From Cutaneotrichosporon cavernicola (lineage: Eukaryota > Basidiomycota > Tremellomycetes > Trichosporonales > Trichosporonaceae): a stretch of 64,000 nucleotides of DNA. The stretch is from assembly GCF_030864355.1 (NCBI RefSeq), contig NC_083398.1, forward strand, positions 682,001-746,000. Direction: 5' to 3'. The notes below the pieces were generated by a model. The model had not been told where the DNA came from and did no database searches. It saw nothing but the letters and a program-made list of their open reading frames with translations. The translations under genes and the position numbers were made by a program. Below are positions 1 to 10,800 of the stretch, piece after piece (the stretch's first letter is position 1; each line of letters opens with the position of its first letter).

Positions 1-856
1 AGCCCACGGCGCCGCGGCAAACACGGCGTCGTACCGGCTGGCAACGAACGAGGACAGACCCTGGGCGTCGGCCGTGAGCCGCACGAGACCGACGCACACG
101 GCAGTAGTGGTGGTGGTGACGAGGGTGCGAATAGCCTGCAGTCTCTCAGCCTGGGAGACGCGCAATCTCCTCTTGTTCTTCTTCTTCTTCTCCTCGCTCT
201 TCTCGTTCGTCTTGCTCGAGTCGGCCGACTTGTCCTCTGATCCTCTCTCTCCCGAATCCGCAGTGTCGGAGCGACGCAACAGTCCCCGTGCCCAATGCAA
301 GACCTTGATGCCGCCGACGATCCCATGCCAAAGCGCGACACCAGTGAGGACGACATACCCCGCCGTCATCCATTTACGCGTTGCACAGGCGTACCCGACA
401 AACTCGTAGCCCATCTCGCTTGGGGACAGTTGGTTGATGGGAGGTCCCTCGGTCGATGGAATCAGGCGGTGGAGGATGAGGTGTGGTATAACAAGGGGGA
501 TAAGAACATATCCGAGCACAGTGTGGGTAGTCATGTGGAACCGCTTACTCCGCGAGACGACGAGGACGCGCTTGACGAGCGACGAAGCAAGATGCAGTCC
601 GAGGGGGAGGTATACGGCGATTGGCTCGAGGAAGTGGTAGTATTCACGCCCAACAAGCTGGAGTGAGACGTCTAGCCAGACATCAACGTACCATGACGTT
701 GTCGGCGGCCTGTGTGCCGCCTACGCCGGCAGCGATGGGCGCAGCAAGATGTATGCCCATAAACGCGCCGAATACCAGAGCGCTGGCATTCTGGGTATGC
801 GTCAGGACGCGTAGGAGCGTCCCTCTTGGCGGCGTTGGGTCTCCTTGTGTCCCCAT
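1..856 (-). CDS. MCP1: Mcp1-like mitochondrial multi-span membrane protein (3' end cut by window edge)
   Basis: Two exons are readable: 856-692 and 657-1, joined over a 34-nt intron (GTACGT ... CAG); the frame stays open to the window edge, giving 274 residues without a stop. I start at the ATG at 856; codons further upstream in frame lack an ATG. Four or five hydrophobic segments alternate with conserved histidines (for example GIHLAAP, GLHLASS, VIPHLILHR, ALWHGIVGG), the layout of the DUF1691/Mcp1 family, heme-protein-like membrane anchors of the outer mitochondrial membrane. Yeast Mcp1 (about 300 residues) works with Vps13 in lipid transfer and suppresses loss of ERMES. A Lys/Glu-rich linker around residues 190-215 separates the last membrane segment and is low complexity. 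It is divergently transcribed from the CMS1 gene with about 180 bp between start codons. Family call is by pattern memory, so moderate confidence. Confidence 0.7.
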
Positions 857-1035
857 TCTCAAGTGTGGTTTTGTTTGGCAACTAACCTCAAAAGCCAATT
901 TGTTGACAACCTCAAATGGGCCCTCCACAGGTTGGTTCTAATAGCATCCTTTACGTAACCTCAATTTCTGCGAAATCTTGACTTCTTGTAAGAGGTGGAA
1001 TCGCCACTCAAACACAGACAATAACTCACTCAAAA

Positions 1036-2164
1036 ATGGCAGCGCACCCGCTTGCGCACGAAGGCGGCGGCGACGACTTGGACGATGGCCTCGAGCTCGA
1101 CGAGAGCATGCTCGCCTCGGATCACGAGGGCGAGGGCGAGGAGGATGGCGATGTGCCCGAGGGCGAGGAGGATGGCGATGTGCCCGAGGGCGATGGGTGG
1201 ATGACGGATGAGGATGAGGTCGTATCAAAGAAACGGGGGCGGGAGCAGGGTCAGGTTGATGCAGCAGAGGATGACAAGGCGCGTAAGAAGAGGCGGAGAG
1301 ACAAGGATAAGGCGCGGCGCGCTGCCAAGGTATGTTTCCTTGTTAGTGAAAGCTGACGACAGCGCGCGGCGGCTAATGGCGATGAGAAAGAGAGCGAGGA
1401 CCCGGCTACGTTGGATGCGGATGCGGTGGCGGCACTGTTGCTGTCAAGCGTAAGGGCGTCTATGCCTGCTGCGACGGGGATGGAGATTGACGATGTGGCT
1501 GTGGATGGTGAGTGTGGGTGTGGGTGGGGTTTGAGGGCGGAGGCAGAGGTTGTGGCCGAGGAGAGAAGAAAGACACAACCACACACACTCGCTGACACCA
1601 GCCTCGAGCATTCTCCAGCCGGTCGCGCTCTCCGGGGAGGGCGAGTACGCCGGTCTCCTTGGCCGCCTGAACGACGGTTAGTCGACCTTGGTTTGTGTCA
1701 TCTCTCTGCTTTCGCTAACATTAGCACTCAAGGATGCACCCAAGAAGCCCAAGCCGGGATGTCCGCGCGTCCTCATCCTCAGTTTGAGCGGGATACGGTG
1801 TGCCGATGTCGTGCGTGCTGTGCGTGGTGTACCCCGCAACGGCGAGGTTGCAAAGCTGTTTGCCAAACACTTCAAGTTGGCAGAACAGGTCAAGTACCTC
1901 GCCAAGACGCGGGTGTCTATTGCTGTTGGGACGCCAGCGCGCGTCGCAAAGCTCCTCGCTGACGGTAAGTCATGCATATTTCTCTAGCTGACATTAGGCG
2001 CACTCAAGATGACTCCCCAGAGCGTTGTGCTTCTTGATATTGGACACCGTGATTCCAAGAAGCGCTCGCTACTCACGCTGCCAGAGGTGCGCGACGAGCT
2101 GTGGCGCGCATTCTTCCGTGATGCACGCGAGGCACTCAAGCCGGCAAAGTACGCAGTCTTCTGA
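1036..2164 (+). CDS. CMS1: Cms1-like small-subunit processome protein
   Basis: Five exons (1036-1329, 1363-1507, 1602-1676, 1725-1964, 1998-2164) give 306 residues. Each intron has a GTNNGT-type donor and ends in CTGAC or CTAAC a few bases before AG. The N-terminal hundred residues are acidic with a nearly exact duplicated block (EEDGDVPEG twice) followed by a Lys/Arg run (KKRRRDKDK), typical of nucleolar proteins. The remaining part contains a degenerate helicase-like fold with PRVLILSLSGIRCADVVRA, VSIAVGTPARVAKLL and SVVLLDIGHRDSKKRSL, the pattern of the Cms1 family (yeast Cms1, human CMSS1), which resembles DEAD-box domains without an ATPase site and is found in 90S pre-ribosomes. Tail-to-tail with ASE1, only 74 bp between stops. 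Confidence 0.85.
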
Positions 2165-2238
2165 TTGGCATCCTAGCATAGAGTACATGCAGCTCGTAAT
2201 ACACTGGTGTTTCTACTGACCTCTCTTCCTTCTAACGC

Positions 2239-4664
2239 TTAGAATATGTCGTCGTCCTCGTCCGCTTCCGACAGGGCGAACCTGCCTGCGAGGAGACCGC
2301 CAGCGATGCTGCGTCGCGGCTTGAAGCTCTTGCGGGGTGTGCGGCCGGGAGTCTTACCGGGCGTCTTGAAGACGTCGGCGCGTTCTTGCTGACGAGGCAC
2401 GAGGGCGTTGGCTCTTGAACCTGCAGGTGCACCGAACCGCCGTGCGGCCGAGGCAGTCGGTGTCTCGTCCACATGGCGCATCGTATTTCTCATGGACATG
2501 CTCGAGACGCCACGCGCACTGCTCCCAGTCGCAGATCTAGTTGTTGTCCCAGACACTGAGCGTGACGTTGACCCTGACGGGACGCCCAAACCTAAGACGC
2601 GTGGACGCTTGCTCGTGCTTGCTCCTGTAGGGCACGGAGTTGGCAACTCGCGCTTTCTCGACGTACCCGGCTGCGAGCGGTTCCCGGCTGCAGGAGTCGC
2701 CCTCGCCCTTGGCGGCACCGTTGGACCAAGACCCAGCTTGGCGCGCTGTCGTCAGCTACCGATAGTGACAGTGTAGCTACTCACCTTCTTCGCCTCCCTA
2801 GCCGCCTCTTTCGCGGCTATGGCGTCCTCGATGATGTCAACGACGCGCTGCCCACGCGCCAAGAACGGCCGCCCGTGCTCCTCCTCCCAGGCAGGGAGAC
2901 TAGCGAGGAGATCGGCTTCGATCTGGAGTCAGCGCTGTTGCTGCGTAGAGCAATGCTTCCCACCTTTGGCTTGCGCTTCTCGACACGCTTCCGCATCCGC
3001 TCCTCTTGCAGCATCGCCGTGCCGCGCTTCTTGAAGCGGTTTGGGTCTGCTGCGCTGCGCTCGAGCTCCTCCTCATCCGCCTTGATCGCCAACCACTCCT
3101 TGACTCTAGCCAAGTGAACACCAGACGTTTCGAGCTGGGCACGGAGGCGGGCAGCCTCTTCCTCGTGTTCCTCCAGCAGCTCCTCGCTGTACTCATCGTT
3201 GATGAAGGCGCCGAACTGGCCTTTCTCGTCTTCACTGAGTAGCAGCGCATTCTGCAGCTCGGCGATCTCCTTGCGCACGTTGATGATAAATGTTGACAGG
3301 CTCGCTTTGCGCTTCTCGAGCATCCGATCCAGTTCCTCCTCGTACTACGGTCAGAGCTATAAAGGCGTAGACGTACAGCTGTGATGGACTCTAACCCCGA
3401 GCCGACATTCCGCTCCGTAAATGAGTGGATGTACTCCTGCTCAACCTTGAGGCGGTCCCATAGCGGCTCGATGCGCTCATACAGCGCCTGGATCCGCTCG
3501 TCACGCGCCTCCTTTTCATCCATCCACTGCTGTTAGTTGGACGAGACACGATAGCTCACGAGTTGCAACAGCGCGTCGGCCCAGTTGATGAGCCCAACCT
3601 CGGGCTCAACCTCTTCCATGCCGTCAATGCTCTGCTCCTCATCCTCAAAGGACCCAGCCTTGACTGGGTTAAGCTCGATGACGTGGTCGAGATACGTATC
3701 GTACCGGTGGTATATTCCAGGCTGCTCCTCCTCACTCTCAGGTGGTCGGAGCTCAGGAGGTAAGTGCTCGAGAGTCGGCAGGTCCAGCTCGGCGCGATAC
3801 CATATGAGGTCGATGAAGGTCGTCTCCAGAGTTCTCAGCCTGACGTCGCGCTCCTCCAACGCCTTCTCCAGGGCCGCCACAAGGGTGGTTTGCACGTCCT
3901 CGCCGACATCGAACCAGGATTCGAGCTTTGGTGGTTCCGGTTCAGGAGCCGGTGCATGGAAAGCGGATGTGCGCCGGCCAGAGGCGCGCTTGGTGATTGT
4001 GGGAGCGAGATTGACAGGTGGAGGTAACGCAGCCGCCATCGACTGCCGTGGCTTGCGCGCTGGCACAGCCAGCCCAGGGATGGGTGTGAGAGGCGCTGGG
4101 GGTTCGTATGGTGATCCAAGGAGGATGGAAAGCTTTTCGAGTTGGGAGCGCAGTTCTGAAGTCAGCAGTGGACTAAGAACGTAATGGCGCAAGTCATGCC
4201 AGATGGGCGAGCCTGCTACTCACCTTCAATCTGCGCCAATCGCTCGTTGTAGACCTGGTGTCAGCTGGGAGGGACGTTCAGTAGCTTACGACTTCGAGCT
4301 CGGCCGTCTGTTCAACCAGTCGTTCATGTTGTGCCGGCAAAGCCTGGCGTCAGCGTCTTCTCAACCTTTGACCTACACTGGAGGGTTCAGAATCCTGCCG
4401 GTTCGCATTGACGACGCTCCGTCCCTTCTCGCCTACCGCCCGCGCCAGGCCTGCCAGCGCGCGCTTCCCGTCCGCGATCCGCGCCTCCCAGACCGCGACC
4501 TCGTCCTCGCGTCCCCGTACGACAGAGACAATAGCGGCGCGCACCGCGGCGTCGATGCGTGCCGTATCGTCCGCCAGCGCAGTGGCGGGCAGCGCGAGCT
4601 GCTCGTGCAGTCTACGCAGGAGGGGTATTTGCTCGGCTATGTACGCGGAGGCGTCCATGTCCAT
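2239..4664 (-). CDS. ASE1: Ase1/PRC1/MAP65 microtubule-bundling protein
   Basis: Eight exons: 4664-4377, 4343-4290, 4254-4224, 4155-3560, 3526-3377, 3344-2964, 2922-2785, 2745-2239, giving 714 residues. All junctions keep frame and introns are 30-70 nt. The diagnostic MAP65/Ase1 region reads ADPNRFKKRG ... LQEERMRKRVEKRKPKV followed by LASLPAWEEEHGRPFL, the conserved antiparallel-microtubule-binding spectrin-like domain of the family, at roughly residues 470-530. Before it lies extended coiled coil; the last 170 residues are basic and Ser/Thr/Pro-rich with KTPGKTPGRTPRKS, likely Cdk targets as in yeast Ase1, which is held off the midzone by Cdk1 until anaphase. Expected role: cross-linking antiparallel microtubules at the spindle midzone. 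Length is close to that of yeast Ase1 (885) and PRC1 (620). Confidence 0.9.
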
Positions 4665-4905
4665 TGTGTGTCCAAGTCAAGAAGAGATGGAGTAGATAAA
4701 TAGTAAATAGGGTGTGGAATGGGTGGGAATGGAAGGGGCGACCTTTGTTGTTGTTTACTCAAAAGTCATTCGCGAGACGGTGGAGCGGGAGCATTTTAGG
4801 GTGGTGCCCCGATTTCCACGTGGCAATCAAAACAGTGCCACGGAGTTGGACTCGATCCCCCCACCGTACAGAAACCCATTATAATGCATCCTGTCCATAC
4901 TAGAT

Positions 4906-6610
4906 TCACGCAGTGAGCTGCCAATGCCACTTGACAGCGTTACCCCAGAAGTCGGCCTGGCAAGCTGGCACCACCCCGTCACCTCCAAGAGCCTTGACGC
5001 CAGCGCCATCAACCCCGTTACTGGAAGCGAAGGGTGCCCATCCATCTGGCTCGCCGTTCTTGATGAACGTCAGCCAGGTGTCGGTGATCATGGTGGCCTG
5101 GTGTCAGCGGGTCAGCGGGATGGGAGACAACTCACGAAGGCTCCGCCCTGTCCAAAAGTAGGGAGAATGTCGTCCATGTGGCACACCTTGCCTGTGCAGA
5201 AGGAACACTGGTCGTTGAAAGGGTAATGTACGCCCTCGCGGAACTCGCCGACGTACACCCGTCCCCCAGCGGCGGCCCACTTGCGTGCAGCTTCGCGGGC
5301 GGAACAGCGGAACGCGGCATCGGTGATGATCTTGGCAACGTCGGGTCGCTTGTCGGCTGAATCGTTGGTAATATTGTATGCCGACCAGGTGAGTACGACC
5401 TGCGTGCCAGAGTCGCCCAGCAGGCGCTTTAACAGTGGCTCGAGGAACAAGTAGGAAAGTAGGTTAGGCGGAACTGAGGCCGCACCGTCGTCTGCCGTTG
5501 AGGTTATGAGGAGGGGCACGTTTGCTGGCGAGACGGATAACCCGCCAGCATTGTTGAAGATCTCGGCCGTAGGCTCCTTCGGAATGGTGGGTGTATCGTA
5601 GGTCGGGCGGAAGGCTGGCGTCAGCTCCGAAAGAATAGGACTCACGCTGGCCTATAGGAGCATCCGGAACCTGGACCCGGGCTTCTGAAAAGACTGCTCG
5701 TGCGGCACTCATCACGTTTTCAAGTGATGCTGCCTGCAGGTCCGCGAAACCTGTTACGCCTCCTAGAGCGGGATGGGAAAAGATGCGGCCGCGGAAATTG
5801 TTGGTCTCGGCCATTGGTGCCATGCCGTAGGCCTGTTGTCAGTCTCGTTGTTGCGCGACTTACGAAAGGATCAGACTGCAGGATCATGCGCTGGAACAGG
5901 CCTTGTGTACCGGGTGCAACCAACAATCCGCGGATCAGGCTGGCTCCGGTGCTTTGCCCACCCAAAGTGACCTTGCTTGTGTCGACCTGCCACCCAAGGT
6001 TCTTCCTGATCTCTTTCAAGCCGAGGATCACATCGCGGACCTGAAGGTTTGGATCGGAAGCCGACGGCGCAGACTGAGGTGGAATCAGGCCGAGGACGTT
6101 GAGGCGGTATTGGAGGAAGATGACGACAATTTTGCCCTTCTTCGCGAGCTCAGACCCGTCAAGACCTGGCGCCGAAGCTGAGCCGATCGAGTACGAGCCA
6201 CCATGGAGCCTCGTGTAAGTTAGTGTTTTGCAAATTGCCGTAAAGGTATCGACTTACCATATGAGAGCGGGGAGTTGGCGCGCTCCCACTGGAGCGTAGA
6301 TCGTGGCCATGAGGCAATCTTCTGAACTGCTTTGCCCCTGTGTTGGATTCGCCGTGATCTGTGGACAAGAAGGAGGGAGCTCGGTGGCATGGATACCGCT
6401 CTGGCTCGTGACGGCGACCGAGTCCTCCCACCGCTTGGCGCTCCCGTAGCGGACAGTCGTTTTGCACACGCCGTCCTCGAGCTTTCCCGCGATGATCTGC
6501 CCGCTCCATGTGAGCACGCAAGCTGGACTTGCGCCTGGTGCGCCGCACGCAGGCTCTTGGAGGTGGAGGACGGTCGCGACAACAGTGAGAATGCGGCACC
6601 ACGAGGACAT
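4906..6610 (-). CDS. Secreted type-B carboxylesterase/lipase
   Basis: Five exons (6610-6258, 6209-5864, 5832-5646, 5614-5136, 5097-4906) give 518 residues. The first 24 residues look like a signal peptide ending near ACGA. The oxyanion-hole motif LHGGSY follows the first splice junction, and the nucleophile elbow is GGQSTGA with the serine at about residue 204, rather than the commoner GESAGG. A late segment HYPFNDQCSFCTG...CHMDD supplies the probable catalytic histidine together with three cysteines, suggesting disulfides consistent with secretion. This is the alpha/beta-hydrolase type-B carboxylesterase family; substrate cannot be read from sequence (fungal relatives act on lipids or plant esters). 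It lies tandem to ASE1, 241 bp downstream-to-start, with no sign of a shared transcript. Confidence 0.85.
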
Positions 6611-7216
6611 GGTATCGTTTTCAGCTCTGGCGAGGGGGGTTGGTATGATATCAAGTCTCGGAAACTTGACGTGCCCCCATGCCTTGGCGCCACCGCTTGG
6701 ACCAGTCCTCTAACGTGACTCCGGTTCAAGGGGTATGCTGTGCTGGACGCGCCGCGGAATTTGCCAGTCCTCCGACGGTCATCAGCTTAGCCAAGCAAGT
6801 CGGCGCTGTGTGGGGTACGCCGAGTGGTCTGTGCGCAGGATGATAAGGAATGGAATACTGTAGGAGAAGTGGCGTCGTCACATGGAACGCGGTGGAGGAA
6901 ATGCGGTGTGTTCGTCGCCCGTGTCCATCCTAGCAAGTCACTTGAAGCCGACTGCTTTCCGGACCGCGGGCCCCGGCCAGTGGTCCCGTCACTGCACGTG
7001 TCGTGACGCTTCAGCTTCCAGTTTGTCAGACGAGTTCGAAGGTGTTGGAGGTTGGGATGGACGAGTTAGGTCTGCCTGTCAGGACCGCCGCGTCTGTGGT
7101 CTCCTTCCTTGCGGCGTGCACTGGAGCGCATGGAAGGGCTGAATCAGATAAGGGTTTTGGAAAGTTAGTATCCCGTCTCCAGAGGTCAGAACTGTCCGTT
7201 CTGCTAATGGCAAGCA
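6611..7216. other. Gene-free interval upstream of the carboxylesterase
   Basis: About 600 bp between the esterase start and the stop of the small orphan gene. Short open frames occur on both strands but have no ATG with coherent splice partners. It should hold the esterase promoter; I cannot point to a specific site. Confidence 0.5.
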
Positions 7217-7826
7217 CTACATCGTGTAAAGGAGCACGCCCATGCCCCCGACCACAATGTTGGATCCGAGAGGCCGCTCGCGGAAGAAGCACTCCCATTC
7301 GCTGCCCTTCCAATCCGGTTTACACGCCTCTGGTGTTAGCACACCCTTGCTCTTCTTGACTCACGCATTTTATTGGTCCCATGTCGGCTCCCGTTACATT
7401 TGTGGAGATCGGAAGAGCCAAGGGCTGCTGGAAGTTCGAGACAAACAGGGGCCTATACTCCCATTCCGACGGTGAATGCGGCCACCCGGAAGCCAACTGT
7501 AGGGTGGGAGACGACATGCACAACGGCTGAGAGCTAGTCGGGGTGGACGAGAGACTCGACGAGGGCAGTGTCGATGGATGCGTTTTCGACACCACGGGGG
7601 GAGTTTCGCGTAACGCGATGAGAGCACTGAGCTTGAGGGGTTTCTTGGCCTCGCCACGCTCGGCAAGCCGCACCTTGGGGTCCTTGACCTCGTTGCGCAT
7701 GTACGAATGGGGCCACTTCGCGACTCTTGGATCGGGAAGAGGCGCGACCTTGGGAGGAGACGAGACCGGACGTGTGATGGACGTGGGGCCAGAGGCGACG
7801 GCGTCCATGGAGCTAGTTACTGTCAT
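7217..7826 (-). CDS. Small hypothetical protein, unrecognised
   Basis: Predicted as exon 7826-7365 joined to 7327-7217, giving 190 residues. The start is the first ATG of the frame (7826); a second lies six codons later. The N-terminal two thirds is Ser/Pro/Thr-rich and disordered-looking; the C-terminal part contains aromatic and Cys residues (SEWEYRPLFVS, then CACKPDWKG, WECFF) and ends in a short hydrophobic stretch (NIVVGGMGVLLYTM). The acceptor is ambiguous: splicing after CACCAGAG gives this tail, while splicing two bases earlier gives a different Ser-rich tail. I recognise no family. Possible upstream exon or membership in a larger gene cannot be excluded. Confidence 0.4.
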
Positions 7827-7992
7827 TTCGGGGTTGGTTGCGAAGTCAATGTGGGATGAGTTGGGTGCCAAGGTTGATCCAACCTATTGTCAACGCCGAC
7901 CAGTCCAAACAGCTGCGGCGCAGTGTCAGTGAGAAACCCCCAGATTGGGAATGTAAGAGTCAATTCGCTACAGGATACAACAGAATCTAGAT

Positions 7993-9346
7993 CTATGCCC
8001 TCCCCGTGAGAAGGTACAGGAGCAGCACGACAAGAGCGCCGATGAGCGCGTCAAGCCAGAGCGGGGCACTACGCGCTGGCGCGGGCGGCGGAACTGTGAA
8101 TCGTGCAGGAACAGCACCGTGACCGGCTGCGACAGGGGCGGGGGGAGGGGCTGCGGGGCTAGGGGCCGTGGGGGCTGCGACAGAGGGCCGGGCACCAGGA
8201 GCGGGGGGCGGTGGAGATGTCCCGCGGCGGCGCAGCACTGGGTCTGTAGTGGGTGTCGGTGCGAGCGGGACAGGGCCGAGGCGCGTGGGGTGCGAGGAAA
8301 CTGGTGTAGCGCCCGAGTTAGGAGAGGGAGCGTCGAGAGGAGTGGGGATGGAGGGAGTGTGGGACGCCATGATAGGCGTCTCGTCGGTGATGGGCGCAGG
8401 GTCGGGGATGAGTGGAGGCTGTGTCGCTGACTGAGTCTCCTGGCCGAGGACGGCCTGGGACGGGTCAGTGTCCTGCCGCGCAGGGAAGTGGGCAGCGTGG
8501 CCCGCTGGAGAGACCGCGACAGGAGCGATCGCTTCGAAGGGGATAATAGGCGAGAGATCGGCGTTGGCGACATCTTCAGCAGCCAGGTGCATGTCTGATG
8601 CAGGTGATTTTGAGCGTGGCGGTTCTTCCTTCATCTTGGAGTCGGGCTGCTCGGCCAGCGCCTCAGTGGAGATGATCTTGCTGCCTTCCGGCGAGTCTGG
8701 AAGGAGTGTAGCGTTGCGCTCTCCGCACGTCGAGCATGTCCAGTCACGTGAGCTGGTATCAGCATCTCATGCAGAGGGGCCGTCATAGCTCCTTGCCACA
8801 CTTGCCCTCCCTTCCCCCGTCCCCCTCGCCACTCACAGCTTGGCGAGCCGCCGCCGTTCTTCCTTTGGCACGTCGAGTGCACCGATAGCGCTGAGCGCCT
8901 CGCCCTCCTGTGTCCAGAACGCGCGCAATCCCGTAATAGCCGTCCGGATGCCCCACGCCGGCTGCCAGCTTCCCGCGTGGAAGCTCGTTAGGCCATCAAT
9001 ACAGATCTGGCATCAGCTCATTTCAAAGGAAGGGAGGCACCTCACCTTCTTGCCGAGCTCGAAACGTCCGTTCGGCGTGAGCAGGACAATGTCTGGCGCG
9101 CTCATGGGATAGCTTGCCGGAAGCAGGATGCGGAGGTGATACAGGCCGCCCTCGTATTCCGTCCCCTTCACGCCGCGGAGGGTGCAGTGCCACTCGAAGA
9201 TGTCGCTCTGGTGTCAGCTGAGCGGGGTGGGAACGCACTTCGAGTGGCGTAGCGACGAAGCCGTCCGTGTCGGGATCGGTAGCCTCAGCAGCTTCCTGCA
9301 TGATGCGCTTGACGGCGCTCGAGCGAAGGTTGACGCGCGGTGGCAT
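7993..9346 (-). CDS. UBC6: Ubc6/UBE2J-type tail-anchored ubiquitin-conjugating enzyme
   Basis: Four exons (9346-9239, 9207-9046, 9006-8837, 8752-7993) give 399 residues. Residues 1-150 form the E2 core: ILLPASYPMSAPDIVLLTPNGRF, with TPNGRF instead of HPN as expected for the Ubc6 class, then ICIDGLTSFHAGSWQPAW with catalytic Cys92 and the hallmark SWQPAWGIRTA. After the core comes a CxxCG pair (WTCSTCGERNA), then about 200 residues of Pro/Ala-rich linker and a C-terminal hydrophobic anchor (LWLDALIGALVVLLLYLL) ending in GRA. Expected role: tail-anchored ER E2 working in ER-associated degradation. Yeast Ubc6 is 250 residues; the extra length is the low-complexity linker. Divergent from HAP3. 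Confidence 0.9.
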
Positions 9347-9767
9347 GGTGGTGTGTCATGTAGGAAGTAGTCTGATCAGGCGTGGCACGTCATCAAGGTG
9401 GTAGTTAGAGTGGGGCAGATAGGGGGATAGAACGGTGATTGTCGGGGGTATTAGGCCCCGGTTCTTCGAGCTCACGATCACAACCTCCCTCTTCGCCATC
9501 TGTGCATAGCGCGAGCACACTTTTACTCTCCGTCCATCGCCGCCTTCCCCTTGTACTTTTCATTAACCCGCCCGAGCTCGTTGGGACTCTCATTTTTGTT
9601 TTTTTGTCGGCGTTGCCTTCCCCGGCCCGTTGCTCCGCATTTTACTCCCGATCCTCCTCCGCCCTCCGCTGTGTCAACAACACTCCACCTTCCTCATCCA
9701 TCCACAACCTTAGACTTGACCCTCTCACGACCTTTGTCTATCGATCAACCCCTTAGCGACCGCCCGC
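9347..9767. promoter_or_regulatory. Divergent intergenic region UBC6 / HAP3
   Basis: 421 bp between two start codons on opposite strands. The HAP3-proximal 250 bp is pyrimidine-rich on the + strand, as in many basidiomycete promoters and leaders here. No individual element is certain. Confidence 0.5.
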
Positions 9768-10730
9768 ATGGCGGATCAGAACGCGCCCGCCGTGGCCAGC
9801 ACGAGTTTCACCGATGCCCAGGTTGACGAGTACCGCGAGCAAGATCGGTGGCTGCCGGTGAGTGGATTTGGGGTCGCGCGTGAAAAGAGCCGTGTAGAAG
9901 TTGGACAGACTGCGGGACAGCTCGTGAGCGTTGTGCGGCGAGCGGAGAGTGGTTGGCTGCGGATGACCACTGGATGGAGCGTGCGCCACAGATAAGATCG
10001 CGCTGCGCGGTTGGGCGATACATGACCGATGTCACCACTCTTTCCCACCATCCCACCTCCCATTATACCTCCATGGACGCTTGACATCCCAAGGGGGGGA
10101 GTCTGCGGGCGTAGCCGACTGTCGGATGCGGGATGGTGTCTGGGTGCGGATGATGCGGACGAGGTGACAACCCAAAAGGCTTCTCCATACCACTGGCTGA
10201 CCCCAGATTGCCAACGTCTCGCGCATTATGAAGAACTCGCTGCCTACGACAGCCAAGGTCTCGAAGGAGGCCAAGGAGTGTGTCCAGGAATGCGTGAGCG
10301 AGTTTATTAGCTTTATCGTGAGTCCCGCCTGCTCTTCATCATCCTCGCCATCCCGGGCATGTCTCTCACTGTCGACTCAACTGTGTCCTCACTGTCGGCT
10401 CAACTGTGTTTCGTGCCGCTCACTTCTCTCCCAACCTGTCGCTTACACCAGACCTCGGAGGCTGCCGAAAAGTGCCTGCACGAGAAGCGCAAGACGATCA
10501 ACGGCGAGGACATTCTCACGTCGATGCGCGCTCTCGGCTTTGACAACTACGAGGGCGTGCTCAAAGTCTACCTTGCAAAGTACCGAGAGCACCAGATCAC
10601 GCAGGCGCGCTTGCGGCAGAGCCAGCCACAAGTTGTGCTCGAGGAGGAGGATGGGCTCAAGCGTGGGGCCGACGACGAGGACAGTGACACGCGCCGCAAG
10701 AAGCCCCGAGGCAAGAAGCGCGATGAATAG
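9768..10730 (+). CDS. HAP3: CCAAT-binding factor subunit Hap3 / NF-YB
   Basis: Three exons (9768-9857, 10207-10317, 10452-10730) give 159 residues. Residues 24-115 are an almost textbook NF-YB histone-fold core: [75 protein letters not shown]. The two introns fall inside the core and both conserve frame. The tail is acidic then basic (EEEDGLKRG...RRKKPRGKK), a likely nuclear signal. Hap3 pairs with Hap5 and then Hap2 to bind CCAAT and control respiration, iron and nitrogen genes in fungi. The first intron is 349 nt, long for this window, and contains no obvious additional gene. Tail-to-tail with LTN1 over 70 bp. Confidence 0.96.
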
Positions 10731-10800
10731 TGTACTATAGAGGCTTGTACATCCGATGCACGTCTACGATTCTAGAGCAAGATGTGATGATGCCGGCAGG

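Noticed and set aside
8119..8434. Gly/Arg-rich open frames on the + strand
   Set aside because: Shadow of the Pro/Ala-rich linker of the Ubc6-type gene.
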